NCBI GenBank assembly: GCA_020851075.1
Contig: JADZDL010000210.1
Coordinates: forward strand, 1-34,012
Direction: 5' to 3'
DNA: 34,012 nucleotides
Origin: Planctomycetota bacterium
Lineage (GTDB): Bacteria; Planctomycetota; UBA1135; UBA2386
Below the pieces are notes generated by a model, which saw only the letters and a list, made by a program, of their open reading frames with translations, had not been told where the DNA came from and searched no databases. A program made the translations under genes and the position numbers. Positions 15,066 through 23,437 of this stretch are shown here, piece by piece (within the stretch, counting starts at the first letter, position 1; the number at the start of each line of letters is the position of its first letter).

Positions 15066-16063
15066 GCCAGCCCGTCGTTCTTGCCACTGCTTCGCGCCGC
15101 AAGCCACTCTGGCGCACTGGCGTCGGTGTGTTTGCCGCGCTGATGATCGTCTGTGGCGTGCTGGCGCCATTGCTTGCCAACAACGTGCCACTTTGCGCGC
15201 GCGTCGCGGGCCAATGGTCGTTTCCGGCCTTCGCCGACTACTTCGGTTCGCCGCCGCCTGGCCCCAACGATCTCTCGTGGAAGCAGTGGTGGTCGCGCCT
15301 TGGCCCGGGTTCTCAGGATTTCGCGATCATGCCGCCGTGGGCATATGGACCTGGTGAGACGGATCCTGCTTTGTATCGCGCCGGGCCATCGTTCGCGCAT
15401 CCGCTCGGCAACGACGGCGCGGGCCGCGATGTGCTCGCGCGTTTGATCCACGGGGCTGGCACGGCGATCGGGCTCGGTGGTTCTGCCGTCTTGCTGGCGG
15501 GGCTCTTCGGCACCTTGCTGGGGGCGTTGGCGGGGTATCGCCGCGGTTGGCTCGACGTCGTCGTCATGCGCCTCGTCGAGATCTTCCTCTGTTTCCCGAT
15601 CCTGTTGTTCCTGCTGTTCGCATCCTCGTTGCTTGGTGATTCGAGCCTCGGTCTCGTGCTGGTGATGGCATCCCTGTTCTGGACGAGCTTTGCGCGCATC
15701 GTCCGCGGCGAACTGCTGTCCCTGCGCGAACGCGATTTCGTGCTCGTGGCGCGTGGCCTGGGCATCTCCGAACGGCGGATCCTCTGGCACCATCTGATGC
15801 CCTTGCTGAAAAGCCAGATCGGCGTGACTGCGGCCTTCTGTATGGCGAGTGCGATCGTCGCGGAGTCGACCTTGTCGTTTCTCGGCATCGGCCCCGGGCA
15901 GGCTGCTAGTTCGTGGGGCAACATGCTGCGACAAGGCAGTGATGTTGCGTACCTCGGCCACTGGCATATGTGGCTCTTTCCAACGGCCGCCATCGTCGCG
16001 GTTGTCATGTGCTGCCACGTGCTCGCCGACCGGGTGCGTTCGCGGGCGACGGAGCAGGTCTGA
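15062..16063 (+). CDS. Peptide ABC transporter permease, OppC/DppC type
   Basis: The 333-aa product starts at GTG 15062 (GTGA overlap with oppB-like). A first membrane segment is followed by a periplasmic region containing H-P-L-G-N-D-G-A-G-R-D-V-L-A-R, the hallmark of OppC/DppC proteins, then five more hydrophobic segments. The cytoplasmic EAA-type loop that docks the ATPase is visible around V-A-R-G-L-G-I-S-E-R-R-I-L-W-H-H-L-M-P. The periplasmic stretch after the first helix (about residues 45-115) is longer than usual. The stop codon overlaps the methyltransferase start (TGATG). Confidence 0.91.
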   Translation: MSQPVVLATASRRKPLWRTGVGVFAALMIVCGVLAPLLANNVPLCARVAGQWSFPAFADYFGSPPPGPNDLSWKQWWSRLGPGSQDFAIMPPWAYGPGETDPALYRAGPSFAHPLGNDGAGRDVLARLIHGAGTAIGLGGSAVLLAGLFGTLLGALAGYRRGWLDVVVMRLVEIFLCFPILLFLLFASSLLGDSSLGLVLVMASLFWTSFARIVRGELLSLRERDFVLVARGLGISERRILWHHLMPLLKSQIGVTAAFCMASAIVAESTLSFLGIGPGQAASSWGNMLRQGSDVAYLGHWHMWLFPTAAIVAVVMCCHVLADRVRSRATEQV

Positions 16064-16854
16064 TGGACTTGCGTGACACCTGCAGGTCGCTGTGGATGAC
16101 ACGATCCGCGCTGCGTGTGCAGGCGGAACTGAAGAAGTGGCGCCGACGCATTCGGTGGCTTGCGACTGAGTCGCGATTGGGTTACTGCCCGCTGTGCGAA
16201 CACGCGGCGCGCTTCGTGGACACGAGCGACAATCACCGCGAGAGTCCGATCTGTCTTGGCTGCGGCAGCGTTCCGCGCCAGCGTGCTCTGGTGAGATGGT
16301 TGCGCGCGCGTTTTCCAAGCCTCAGGGATGTGCGCATCCACGAGTCATCGCCGAGTCTCTGCACCCACCAGTTGTTTTCCGGGCAAAGCAGTAGGTACCA
16401 GGCGTCGTACTATTGGCCTGGTTTGGCAAACCGCGTTGTCGGGGACTTCCAGAACGTCGATCTCGGCGCGCAGCCATTCGCGGATTCGGGGTTGGATCTC
16501 GTCGTGACCCTGGATGTGCTCGAGCACGTTCCAGACCCCATGGTGGCGCTGCGGGAGATCGAGCGCACGTTGCGGTCCGGTGGGCTGCACGTCTTTACGG
16601 TGCCGAGAGTGGCCCATTGTGAAACGCGCCGGCGCGCACGCCTGACCGCGAACGGTTTTGAGCACTTGCAGCGTCCCGAATATCACTGTGACCCGATTTC
16701 GCGCCAGGGGACACTCGTCGTCACGGATTGGGGCAACGATCTGGAGGCTCGCATTGCTTCGGACACGTCGTCCACGTGTGTTGCCGAATGGGTCTGCGAT
16801 CCAAGCATGGGCATCCACACGCCGATCGAGATCTTCACGATGCAGAAGCCGTGA
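16063..16854 (+). CDS. Class I SAM-dependent methyltransferase with N-terminal zinc-ribbon-like Cys motif
   Basis: The 263-aa product begins with a basic helix, then C-P-L-C (about residues 43-46) and C-x-x-C (C-L-G-C, about 63-66), a probable zinc-binding ribbon. The second half has the Methyltransf_11 pattern: a beta-strand aspartate in L-D-L-V-V-T-L-D-V-L-E-H-V-P-D-P, then L-R-S-G-G-L-H-V-F-T-V-P. The glycine-rich motif I is replaced by a degenerate I-H-E-S-S-P stretch, seen in some sugar- or LPS-related methyltransferases. The substrate is unknown. It is coupled to the oppC-like gene by a TGATG overlap and closes the operon. The convergent moaA ends six bases away. Confidence 0.83.
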   Translation: MDLRDTCRSLWMTRSALRVQAELKKWRRRIRWLATESRLGYCPLCEHAARFVDTSDNHRESPICLGCGSVPRQRALVRWLRARFPSLRDVRIHESSPSLCTHQLFSGQSSRYQASYYWPGLANRVVGDFQNVDLGAQPFADSGLDLVVTLDVLEHVPDPMVALREIERTLRSGGLHVFTVPRVAHCETRRRARLTANGFEHLQRPEYHCDPISRQGTLVVTDWGNDLEARIASDTSSTCVAEWVCDPSMGIHTPIEIFTMQKP

Positions 16855-16860
16855 CGTAAC

Positions 16861-17904
16861 TCAGCCGCCGCGTGTGTGCATCTCGAGATGCGGGTTCTGA
16901 CGCAGGCTCGACTGCGGTGCCAGGGCCTGGCGATCCGGCGTGCGGGCGCGCTCTTCGGCTCCGCGATCACCGCGCGCGCGCCAGGCCGCCGCGATGGCGC
17001 CAGCGATCTCGGCATCACTCGCGTCGTTGCGGAGCAGTTCGCGCAGATCCGTGCCTTTGACGGCGTAGAGGCACAGAAACCACATGCCGTCCGCGGTCAG
17101 GCGCGCGCGATCGCAGCTCGCACAGAACGGTTGGGTCACCGAGGCGATGATGCCAAACGTCGTGCCGCAGCTGAGCTGGAAGCGTTCGGCGGGTGCGCTG
17201 TCGGTGCGGGGCAGCGCGCGGATCGGCCCAAAGTGCGCTTGGAGCCGTTCCTTCATGGTTGCGCGTGACACGACGCGGTCCATCCGCCATTGCGTCGCGC
17301 CGCCCACGTCCATGTACTCGATGAAGCGCAGTTCGGCGCCGATGCTGCGCGCGTAGTCGAGCAGCGACGGCACTTCGTGGTCGTTCAGGCCCGCGATCAC
17401 CACGGTATCGAGCTTGAGGTCCGTAAATCCTGCTTCGCGCGCTGCGGCGAGTCCATCGAGCGTGCGGGGCAGGTCGTCGCGCCGCGACAACATGCGGAAC
17501 GTCTGCGCGTCGAGGGTGTCGAGGCTCACCGTGACGCGTTGCATGCCCGCCTGGCGAAGGGCGACGGCGTGTTCGCGCAAGAGCACGCCGTTGGTCGTCA
17601 TCGCGAGTTCGCTGATGCCCGGTACGTTGGCGATCATGCGGACGAGAGCGGGCAGATCCTGGCGCAGCAGCGGTTCCCCGCCCGTGACGCGCACCTTGTC
17701 GACGCCGAGGGATGCGAACACCGCGACGAGCCGCTGGATCTCTTCGAACGTGAGCACGTTGCCCTTCGGCAGCCACGTGTATTCCTCCTCGGGCATGCAG
17801 TACTGGCACCGCAGGTTGCAGCGGTCGGTGACCGACAGGCGCAGGTTGCGCAGCGGTCGGCCGTAGCGGTCGAGGAGGGAGGGCATCGGGGAACGCGCCA
17901 CCAT
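16861..17904 (-). CDS. moaA: GTP 3',8-cyclase MoaA (molybdenum cofactor biosynthesis)
   Basis: This radical-SAM enzyme converts GTP to 3',8-cyclo-GTP, the first step of molybdopterin synthesis. The 347-aa product has the N-terminal cluster C29-N-L-R-C33-Q-Y-C36, the G-G-E-P SAM-binding motif and the C-terminal cluster C-x2-C-x13-C (C-A-S-C ... F-L-C) that holds the second iron-sulfur centre and binds GTP. The chain ends in Gly-Gly, as MoaA requires. ATG 17886 is an alternative start. No other mo genes are present; the upstream gene on this strand is the FHA-vWA protein, 40 nt away. Confidence 0.95.
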   Translation of the reverse strand: MVARSPMPSLLDRYGRPLRNLRLSVTDRCNLRCQYCMPEEEYTWLPKGNVLTFEEIQRLVAVFASLGVDKVRVTGGEPLLRQDLPALVRMIANVPGISELAMTTNGVLLREHAVALRQAGMQRVTVSLDTLDAQTFRMLSRRDDLPRTLDGLAAAREAGFTDLKLDTVVIAGLNDHEVPSLLDYARSIGAELRFIEYMDVGGATQWRMDRVVSRATMKERLQAHFGPIRALPRTDSAPAERFQLSCGTTFGIIASVTQPFCASCDRARLTADGMWFLCLYAVKGTDLRELLRNDASDAEIAGAIAAAWRARGDRGAEERARTPDRQALAPQSSLRQNPHLEMHTRGG

Positions 17905-17944
17905 AACAGGCAGCCGCGCTACGCAAATGCCAACGTGTGCAGGA

Positions 17945-19717
17945 TCACTCCGGCAGGTTCTGTGCCATGCGCTGCAGGCGCTCGATTTCGCGGGTGCGCG
18001 GCAGTTCGTCCGCGACGGGATCGACCGGCGGCACCGGCAGATCGAAGATGCGTTGCAGCGCCCAGCCGAGCGCCTGGCGGGTGTGGCTTGCGGTGTTGGT
18101 GTCGGCCAGCATTTCGATGAGTTGCAGGGTCGTGCGCTGGTGCGGCAGCCGGGTCAGCGCGAGCAGCAGCGCGTAGTCGATCGGCTCCTTGCGCAGGGCC
18201 GCGGCGAGCTCCGGGCCGCCGCGGCGGGCGAGGTCCAGCGCCCAGGTTTCGGTGCGCTGGTCGCTCGCTTCGATGGACTCGGTCACGGCGGCGATATCGC
18301 GGTCAAACTCGCGGCCGAACGCGAGCGTCAGCACACGCTGCATGACGCGATCGTGGCGTTGCATGTCGAGGCAGACCCCGCGGCCCGCCTTGGCGATCTC
18401 GGCAAAATACTGCTGCGTGTCGGCGCCCGCGGTATCCGGCGATGTCACCAGCGTGTGCACGAAGGAGCGGCCATTGTGGGTGAACGCGCGCACTTCGCCG
18501 AGCAGCTTCTTCCAGTCGTGTTCGTGCGGCGGCGCGTCGCCGGCGAGGATCACGACACGCCGCGCGCCGTCCTTCCATTTCTGCTGGAACGCTTCGTTGA
18601 GCCCGGCGCGAACATCTTCCGGGCGGTCACCGCCGCCTTCGGCGCGCACGAACTGCACGAAGTTGCTGGCGCGCCAGAAGTCGGGGCCGAGCGGCACCGC
18701 GCGCACGAGGTACTCTTCGCGATTGCCGCGGTCACGAAACGTGACGAGTGAGATGCGGGCGTCGGGCACCAGGGCCCGCAGCACGCTGAGCATCTGCGAG
18801 ATCGAGTTCTTGGTGTCGAGGATCGTGCGCGACATCGAGCCAGTGCTGTCAAACACGAACACGATCTCGAGCCCCGAGCGGCGCAGGTCGCCGACGGTCT
18901 GCTGGAAGGTGCCCGAGCCGAGGTTCTGGGCGCCGCCGTTACCTTGCTTGCCTGGCGCAGCGGACCGGCCCGTTAGCCGGATGCGAGGGTTGCTGGTGAG
19001 GCCACTGGTCGCCGCGATCTCTGGTTCGGCGGAGTCCTCCGGCGGTTCTTCGTGGGCCTCGATTGGCAGCACCGGCAGAAGGTCGAGAGTGGGGTCCGCG
19101 ACCTTCTCCGTGCTCACCTCGAGAGTGGGTGGCGTGTTGTCGCCGACGGACGCATCGGTGTCTGCGAGGGCGATGTCGACGGCCGCGGGCCGATGTCCGC
19201 CTTGTCGCGTTTCCCCGAGCCAGATCCAGAGCAGGAGCAGCAGTAGTGCATGCAGGATCAGCGACATCGCAAACCAGGGCGTGCGGCGCAGTTCCTGGGC
19301 GATCATCGCCTGGAAGGTGACTTCCTCTTCGCGCAGGCTGGTCGCCGCGCGGCGGACGTCGGCAAACCGTCGTTCGCGGGCCGCGGCGCGCATCGCCGGC
19401 AGCGGCACGATGAGGCCTTCGCCGTGGTCGGGGACGACGAGCGCCTCGTCGTCGCCCAGGCGCAGCACATCGCCGATGGTGAGGGCGATTTTCTCGACCC
19501 GTTGGCCGTTGCAGAGGGTCCCCGGGGGGCTGCCCAGGTCGATCAGTTCGAGTGAATCGGGGCCAACCACGAGGCGGGCGTGCTGGGCCGCCCCGGTGTT
19601 GCCCCGCAGGTGCAGATCGCATTCCGAAGCCGTACCCAGCAGGTATTCCCGCCCTGGTTCGAGGGCGTGGTCCTGCCCCGCGAAACGTAATGCCAGGGGG
19701 GATGGAAGAGAGGCCAC
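17945..19717 (-). CDS. FHA-like domain / membrane segment / von Willebrand factor A protein
   Basis: The product is 590 aa from GTG 19717; ATG 19792 is an upstream alternative that would consume most of the divergent promoter region. Residues about 8-95 resemble an FHA domain (G-T-A-S-E-C-D-L-H-L, Q-H-A-R-L, D-L-G-S-P-P-G-T-L-C-N-G), but the usual phosphothreonine-contacting Arg and Ser are replaced by Thr27-like and Ala residues. One membrane helix lies at about 149-168, followed by an acidic, Pro-rich linker. Residues about 283-445 form a vWA domain with MIDAS D290-S-T-G-S294 and a later Asp363. The remainder is helical, perhaps HEAT-like. The FHA part would be cytoplasmic and the vWA part periplasmic, suggesting a transmembrane sensor or scaffold. 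Confidence 0.85.
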   Translation of the reverse strand: MASLPSPLALRFAGQDHALEPGREYLLGTASECDLHLRGNTGAAQHARLVVGPDSLELIDLGSPPGTLCNGQRVEKIALTIGDVLRLGDDEALVVPDHGEGLIVPLPAMRAAARERRFADVRRAATSLREEEVTFQAMIAQELRRTPWFAMSLILHALLLLLLWIWLGETRQGGHRPAAVDIALADTDASVGDNTPPTLEVSTEKVADPTLDLLPVLPIEAHEEPPEDSAEPEIAATSGLTSNPRIRLTGRSAAPGKQGNGGAQNLGSGTFQQTVGDLRRSGLEIVFVFDSTGSMSRTILDTKNSISQMLSVLRALVPDARISLVTFRDRGNREEYLVRAVPLGPDFWRASNFVQFVRAEGGGDRPEDVRAGLNEAFQQKWKDGARRVVILAGDAPPHEHDWKKLLGEVRAFTHNGRSFVHTLVTSPDTAGADTQQYFAEIAKAGRGVCLDMQRHDRVMQRVLTLAFGREFDRDIAAVTESIEASDQRTETWALDLARRGGPELAAALRKEPIDYALLLALTRLPHQRTTLQLIEMLADTNTASHTRQALGWALQRIFDLPVPPVDPVADELPRTREIERLQRMAQNLPE

Positions 19718-19825
19718 GGGTGTTCGGTGGTTGTAGCGACCAAAAAGGCGCGAGTTGCGGAAGTTGCTTCGGAACGCAGGCCCGGCCACCATGAACACTC
19801 TCCGCATTCCTTTCGCGGCAATCCA

Positions 19826-20512
19826 ATGAGCCTCAAGATCATCGGCGGTATCTACGGTGGCCGCATCCTCAAGTCCGTGCGGGGACTGGGCACGCGTCCG
19901 CTCCTCGGTCAGGTCCGCGAGGCCCTGTTCAACATCCTGGCGGACAACGTCCAAGGTGCCATCGTCTGGGACCTTTTTGCGGGGTCGGGCGCGAGTGGCA
20001 TCGAAGCCCTTTCCCACGGCGCCGAACGTGTCCTGTTCTGCGAGAAGAACGGGCGCGCGACCGAGGTGCTCAAGCAGAACCTGCAGTTGCTGGGCCCTGA
20101 CGCGGCCTCCAGGGCGGTGGTCATGCGCACGGATGCCTGGGACCCGCCCGTCATGCACCGCGGGGCGTTCGGGGGCGGTCGGGCCAACCCCGATCCCGAT
20201 GCCGCGAGTGACGCCGAGGTGGCGCCGGATCTCGTGTTCCTCGACCCGCCTTACTCGATGGTGGCCGAGGATCCGGTCAAGTCGATGGCCAGGGCGCGCA
20301 CGCTGCTGGATCGCACCGCCAAGGGTGGCTGCGTGATCTTCCACTTCGAGGCGGGAGTGCTCGACGAAGATGACTTCGACGACGACCTCGATCTCGAACT
20401 GCGCGAGTGGGGCAGCACCGCGATCGCCATGCTGTGGCGCAAGGGGCAGGCTCCCGAGTACCTGCAGCGGCGCTGGGCGAAAGAGCGCGCGCGCGCGGCC
20501 GAGGAAGCCTGA
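19826..20512 (+). CDS. rsmD: 16S rRNA (guanine966-N2)-methyltransferase RsmD
   Basis: The 228-aa protein matches RsmD. The N-terminus carries I-I-G-G-x-x-x-G-R and R-P-L-L-G-Q-V-R-E-A-L-F-N-I-L, followed by the SAM-binding motif W-D-L-F-A-G-S-G-A-S-G-I-E-A-L-S-H-G-A and the catalytic F-L-D-P-P-Y. It methylates G966 of 16S rRNA (E. coli numbering). It is about 30 residues longer than E. coli RsmD, owing to a Gly/Pro/Asp insert before F-L-D-P-P-Y and a basic C-terminal helix. ATG 19826 is chosen because conserved sequence begins at once; the open frame upstream lacks homology-like sequence. It is divergent from the FHA-vWA gene and convergent with the anti-sigma gene. Confidence 0.94.
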   Translation: MSLKIIGGIYGGRILKSVRGLGTRPLLGQVREALFNILADNVQGAIVWDLFAGSGASGIEALSHGAERVLFCEKNGRATEVLKQNLQLLGPDAASRAVVMRTDAWDPPVMHRGAFGGGRANPDPDAASDAEVAPDLVFLDPPYSMVAEDPVKSMARARTLLDRTAKGGCVIFHFEAGVLDEDDFDDDLDLELREWGSTAIAMLWRKGQAPEYLQRRWAKERARAAEEA

Positions 20513-20557
20513 GCGGATTCGGCCGCTGGTGTCTTGTGGTCTAGCTGTGCCGGTTGG

Positions 20558-21787
20558 TCAGCGCGGCTTCGGGGCACTGTCCATGTGGATCTCCACGTGG
20601 ACTTCGCGAGCGCCCTGCTGGCCATCGATGAGCAGGCGGAAGCGCTGGTTGCTCTGTTCGACGCGGCTGCGCGGAGCCACAAAGCTCGTGCCGCATTGGT
20701 CGGGGAACGCAAACAGCTCGCCGTTCTGCAGCATCTGGAACGACACCCCGTTGGTCGTGCTCGGCATGATGAAGAACAGCTTCGGGAACACGTCCGGCCG
20801 CAGCTTGCTGAGTTGCTGCAGCATCTCCTGTTCGGCGCGTTCTTCGATGGGGTCGTAGGACGGACGCACACCGATGAGGCGCGCGATGTTGCCGAGGCGA
20901 TCACTCTGGCGCAGCGCCGGGGCCACGTAGGACTGCACGGTCTCGAGGTTGCGGTGGTGGCCGCGGGTCTGGCCGAGCATGTTCGAGACGAGGCGCAGGT
21001 TGGCGCCGACTTCCGCATCGGGGAAGAACACGCGGTTGTTGTCGCGCAGATCGAGCAGCACTTCCGCGAACATGTGCAGTTCGCTGGCGCCGTCGAGCAA
21101 GCGGCCGACGATGAGGTCGGTGTCCTGCTGGTTGTCGGTCCGGTTCCTGGTGGTGGTCAGCTGAGCCAGGCTGCGATTGGCCGACACGTAGCGTTGTTCA
21201 AACTGCCGCGCGGCCTCCATCGCGACGAGATCCGCGGTCAACGGCTGCGCCGAGGCGAACATCGCCGGCATCGAATCCTGGTCGGGCAGGTCCTGCCGCG
21301 GCATCAGGCGGCGGCTTCCCGTCGTACCCTGGCCACCGACGAGCGTGCCGCCACCGATGGCCTTGGGCTCTTCTTGGGCCGCAATCACGCCCTTCTCTGG
21401 GCTCTGCTTCACCTCCGCAACCTGATCCTCGCTCGGCGTCTTGGAATCGTTGCGCAGCCACGTGCTGGCCAGCAGGACGGCCGCGGCGGCGGCGGCGCCC
21501 GTCAGCGCGTAACGCGCCTTGGTCAGCAGCGGCACCGGTTCGTGGAAGACCGCATCGGGGGTGCCTTCGCCGGCGCGAATGCGTTCCCAAAGCTGATCAC
21601 GGAAACCGTCGCTGACGCGCTCTTTTTGCAGTTGCAGCGTCAATTGCTGAGCTGCTTGCAGCTCCGACCAGAACGAGGCGCAGGCCTCGCACGTGGTCAA
21701 GTGCTGCATCACGACGGCGCGGCGACCGGACGGCAGGCGGCCGTCCAGGCATTGCGACAGTTCGTAGCGGCAGGTGTTGCAGTTCAT
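20558..21787 (-). CDS. Anti-sigma factor with zinc-finger (ZAS) domain and large periplasmic domain
   Basis: The 409-aa protein starts with a ZAS anti-sigma domain: C3, then H29-x3-C33-x2-C36 inside M-Q-H-L-T-T-C-E-A-C. One membrane helix follows at about residues 93-111 (A-L-T-G-A-A-A-A-A-A-V-L-L-A). The remaining 295 residues are presumably extracytoplasmic: a low-complexity Gln/Gly linker, then a mostly helical region and a final beta-rich part. Its start lies seven bases after the ECF sigma gene stop, so it should bind and hold that sigma factor at the membrane until an envelope signal arrives. The signal and release mechanism are unknown. Confidence 0.9.
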   Translation of the reverse strand: MNCNTCRYELSQCLDGRLPSGRRAVVMQHLTTCEACASFWSELQAAQQLTLQLQKERVSDGFRDQLWERIRAGEGTPDAVFHEPVPLLTKARYALTGAAAAAAVLLASTWLRNDSKTPSEDQVAEVKQSPEKGVIAAQEEPKAIGGGTLVGGQGTTGSRRLMPRQDLPDQDSMPAMFASAQPLTADLVAMEAARQFEQRYVSANRSLAQLTTTRNRTDNQQDTDLIVGRLLDGASELHMFAEVLLDLRDNNRVFFPDAEVGANLRLVSNMLGQTRGHHRNLETVQSYVAPALRQSDRLGNIARLIGVRPSYDPIEERAEQEMLQQLSKLRPDVFPKLFFIMPSTTNGVSFQMLQNGELFAFPDQCGTSFVAPRSRVEQSNQRFRLLIDGQQGAREVHVEIHMDSAPKPR

Positions 21788-21794
21788 CGGATGC

Positions 21795-22355
21795 TCAGAC
21801 CTTGATCAAACGACTGACCAGTGACTTGAAGCGTTGCCGGGCGCGGAAAAGCCGCGTCGACACCGTTTTGACGGGACAGCCCATGACGGCGGCCGCGTCC
21901 TCGTAACTCATCCCTTCGACTTCGCAGAGCAGGAAGGCCTCCCGGAACTTGGTAGGTAGTTCCTGGATTGCACTTTCGATGGCGTGATTCGCCTCGCGCG
22001 TCTCCGCGATCTGGTCGGGGCGCACGCTGTCGATATCGGCCGGCGTGAATGGCTGGTCGTCGTCCTTCTGCAGGTCGCGGAACAAGCTCAGCTTGAACTT
22101 GCGGCGCCGCAGTTGGTCGAGGCACAGATTGCGCGCGACCCGGAACAGCCAGGGCCGGAACGCTGCGGTGGGCACCTGGTTCAGGTGGCGATACAGCGCG
22201 AGGAACGCATCCTGCGCGACATCTTCCGCCGCGGTCGAATCGCCGAGCAGACGGGCGGCGTAGGCTTTCAGGCTGTCCGCGTGATCCGCCAGCGCACGAT
22301 GGAACGAGACCATCGTGACTGGGTCCGGCTGGTACTCCTGAGAGGGCTTGGTCAT
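21795..22355 (-). CDS. ECF RNA polymerase sigma factor
   Basis: The 186-aa protein has only sigma region 2 (A-A-E-D-V-A-Q-D-A-F-L-A-L-Y with W-L-F-R-V-A-R-N-L-C-L-D) and region 4 (L-P-T-K-F-R-E-A-F-L-L-C-E-V-E-G-M-S-Y-E-D-A-A-A and a helix-turn-helix K-T-V-S-T-R-L-F-R-A-R). This is the two-domain plan of extracytoplasmic-function sigma factors. The start at 22355 is taken because the frame further upstream is the out-of-frame shadow of the Cys-repeat gene. It lies between that gene (68 nt upstream) and its cognate anti-sigma gene (7 nt downstream), giving a three-gene unit. Confidence 0.94.
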   Translation of the reverse strand: MTKPSQEYQPDPVTMVSFHRALADHADSLKAYAARLLGDSTAAEDVAQDAFLALYRHLNQVPTAAFRPWLFRVARNLCLDQLRRRKFKLSLFRDLQKDDDQPFTPADIDSVRPDQIAETREANHAIESAIQELPTKFREAFLLCEVEGMSYEDAAAVMGCPVKTVSTRLFRARQRFKSLVSRLIKV

Positions 22356-22423
22356 CGCACGTGGAATTGCAGTGGGAGAGTCAAAGGACTCGCGGGCTAT
22401 CAGGCCGCGCGAGCCACGATCGG

Positions 22424-23365
22424 TCAGCCGATCTTCAGCTCGATCTCTTCGGTCTCGACTGGCTTGCTCTTCTTGGCCTTCTTCTTGCCGGCCTTCTTGG
22501 CCTTCTTCTCGGCTTTTTCTGCCTTCTTGGCGACTGGCGCGACTTCGATCACGCACTCGGCGCACTTCTCACCTTCGCAGCACTCGGCGGCCTTGGTGGC
22601 TTCCTTGACGACTTCGCAGCACGACTCGGCCTGCTTGGCAACTTCGCAGCACTCGGCGGCTTCCTTTGCAGCCTCGCAGCACTCGGCGGCGGCCTTCGCA
22701 GCCTCGGTGGCGGTGGTTTCGTGTGCCTTGAGTAGGCGAATCAGCGCCGACTGGCCTTCCTGGCCTTCGCCGCCTTCCGTCCGGAGCACCATCGTGCCGG
22801 GGCCGGCGTGGAAGGTCATGCCCTTGACCTCGTGGGCACCACCTTCGTGCTTGTGCTCGCCTTCACCATCCTCGGCGCGGACGACCCTCCACTGCACATT
22901 GCCCGTGGAGCCTTCCAGCGCCTTGCCCTCGAGCAGCTTGCCCGCGAGCAACTTACCCTCGATCAACTTGTTGAGCTCAAGCTTGATCGGCTTGCCTTCG
23001 ACCGTGTTCACGCCAAAGCCCAGCGTCTCAGCGTGCCCTTCCGTGTCGTCGAGGCGCACGGCAATCATGCCCTTCCCCTCCGCTCCCTCGCCCTTCTGAC
23101 CTGCTTTGCCCTTCGGTGCTTTCGTCGTCCATTGGAACGAGTCCTTCGGCAGGTCTTGCACCACCATCATCGGCTGGCCTTTCACGGTCCCGCTCACGAC
23201 CACCGGCTGGTGCATGCCCGGCTGGTGCATGTCCTTCAGGGCCGCTTGGATCTCCTCGCGCACGATCTTTCGGATCGCCGCGCGCAGGTCCTGATCACTG
23301 CTTTGGGCGGAGGCAAACGGGGCAAGGCACAGGGCGAACGTGGGGAGGAGGGCAGTGAGGCGCAT
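22424..23365 (-). CDS. Secreted protein with decapeptide Cys-Cys repeats and Lys-rich tail
   Basis: I do not recognise this family. The 313-aa product has a signal peptide (to about A-S-A-Q, residue 21), a Met/Gln/Pro-rich segment with a repeated M-H-Q-P, and a beta-like region. A five-residue repeat follows (L-I-E-G-K, L-L-A-G-K, L-L-E-G-K, A-L-E-G-S; residues 134-153). Residues 228-271 hold E-C-C-E units with Cys pairs at 229/230, 239/240, 249/250 and 262/263, plus Cys268 and Cys271, in a helix-favouring Ala/Lys/Glu background. The tail (275-301) is almost only Lys and Ala. It heads the operon with the ECF sigma and anti-sigma genes, so it may be the sensed or regulated envelope protein (inference). 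Metal binding or thiol redox chemistry is possible but unproven. Confidence 0.8.
   Translation of the reverse strand: MRLTALLPTFALCLAPFASAQSSDQDLRAAIRKIVREEIQAALKDMHQPGMHQPVVVSGTVKGQPMMVVQDLPKDSFQWTTKAPKGKAGQKGEGAEGKGMIAVRLDDTEGHAETLGFGVNTVEGKPIKLELNKLIEGKLLAGKLLEGKALEGSTGNVQWRVVRAEDGEGEHKHEGGAHEVKGMTFHAGPGTMVLRTEGGEGQEGQSALIRLLKAHETTATEAAKAAAECCEAAKEAAECCEVAKQAESCCEVVKEATKAAECCEGEKCAECVIEVAPVAKKAEKAEKKAKKAGKKKAKKSKPVETEEIELKIG
22553..22690 (-). repeat. Coding repeat for E-C-C-E decapeptide units
   Basis: The DNA encodes four E/S-C-C-E units. The first three are spaced exactly 30 bp apart and the fourth 39 bp later; on the plus strand the units read as recurring TTCGCAGCACTCGGC-like blocks. 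The repeat places ten cysteines within 43 residues of the secreted protein. Confidence 0.8.
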
Positions 23366-23437
23366 AGTGTGGGGTTCTCGGTACTTGGAAAACGAAGTCG
23401 CACGACGGCACGCGAAGGTGGAAACTCCAACTCGGCG

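Noticed and set aside
14046..16063. A complete oligopeptide transporter
   Set aside because: Only the two permease subunits are present; no ATPase or substrate-binding protein gene could be found in the window.
14951..16318. 455-codon open frame on the minus strand opposite the OppC-type gene
   Set aside because: The composition is Arg/Gln/His-rich and shadow-like, while the opposite strand encodes a clear permease with operon overlaps.
22440..22700. Closely spaced short repeats resembling a CRISPR or satellite array
   Set aside because: The periodicity follows codons for Lys/Ala and E-C-C-E units of a protein; there are no unique spacers or constant repeats.
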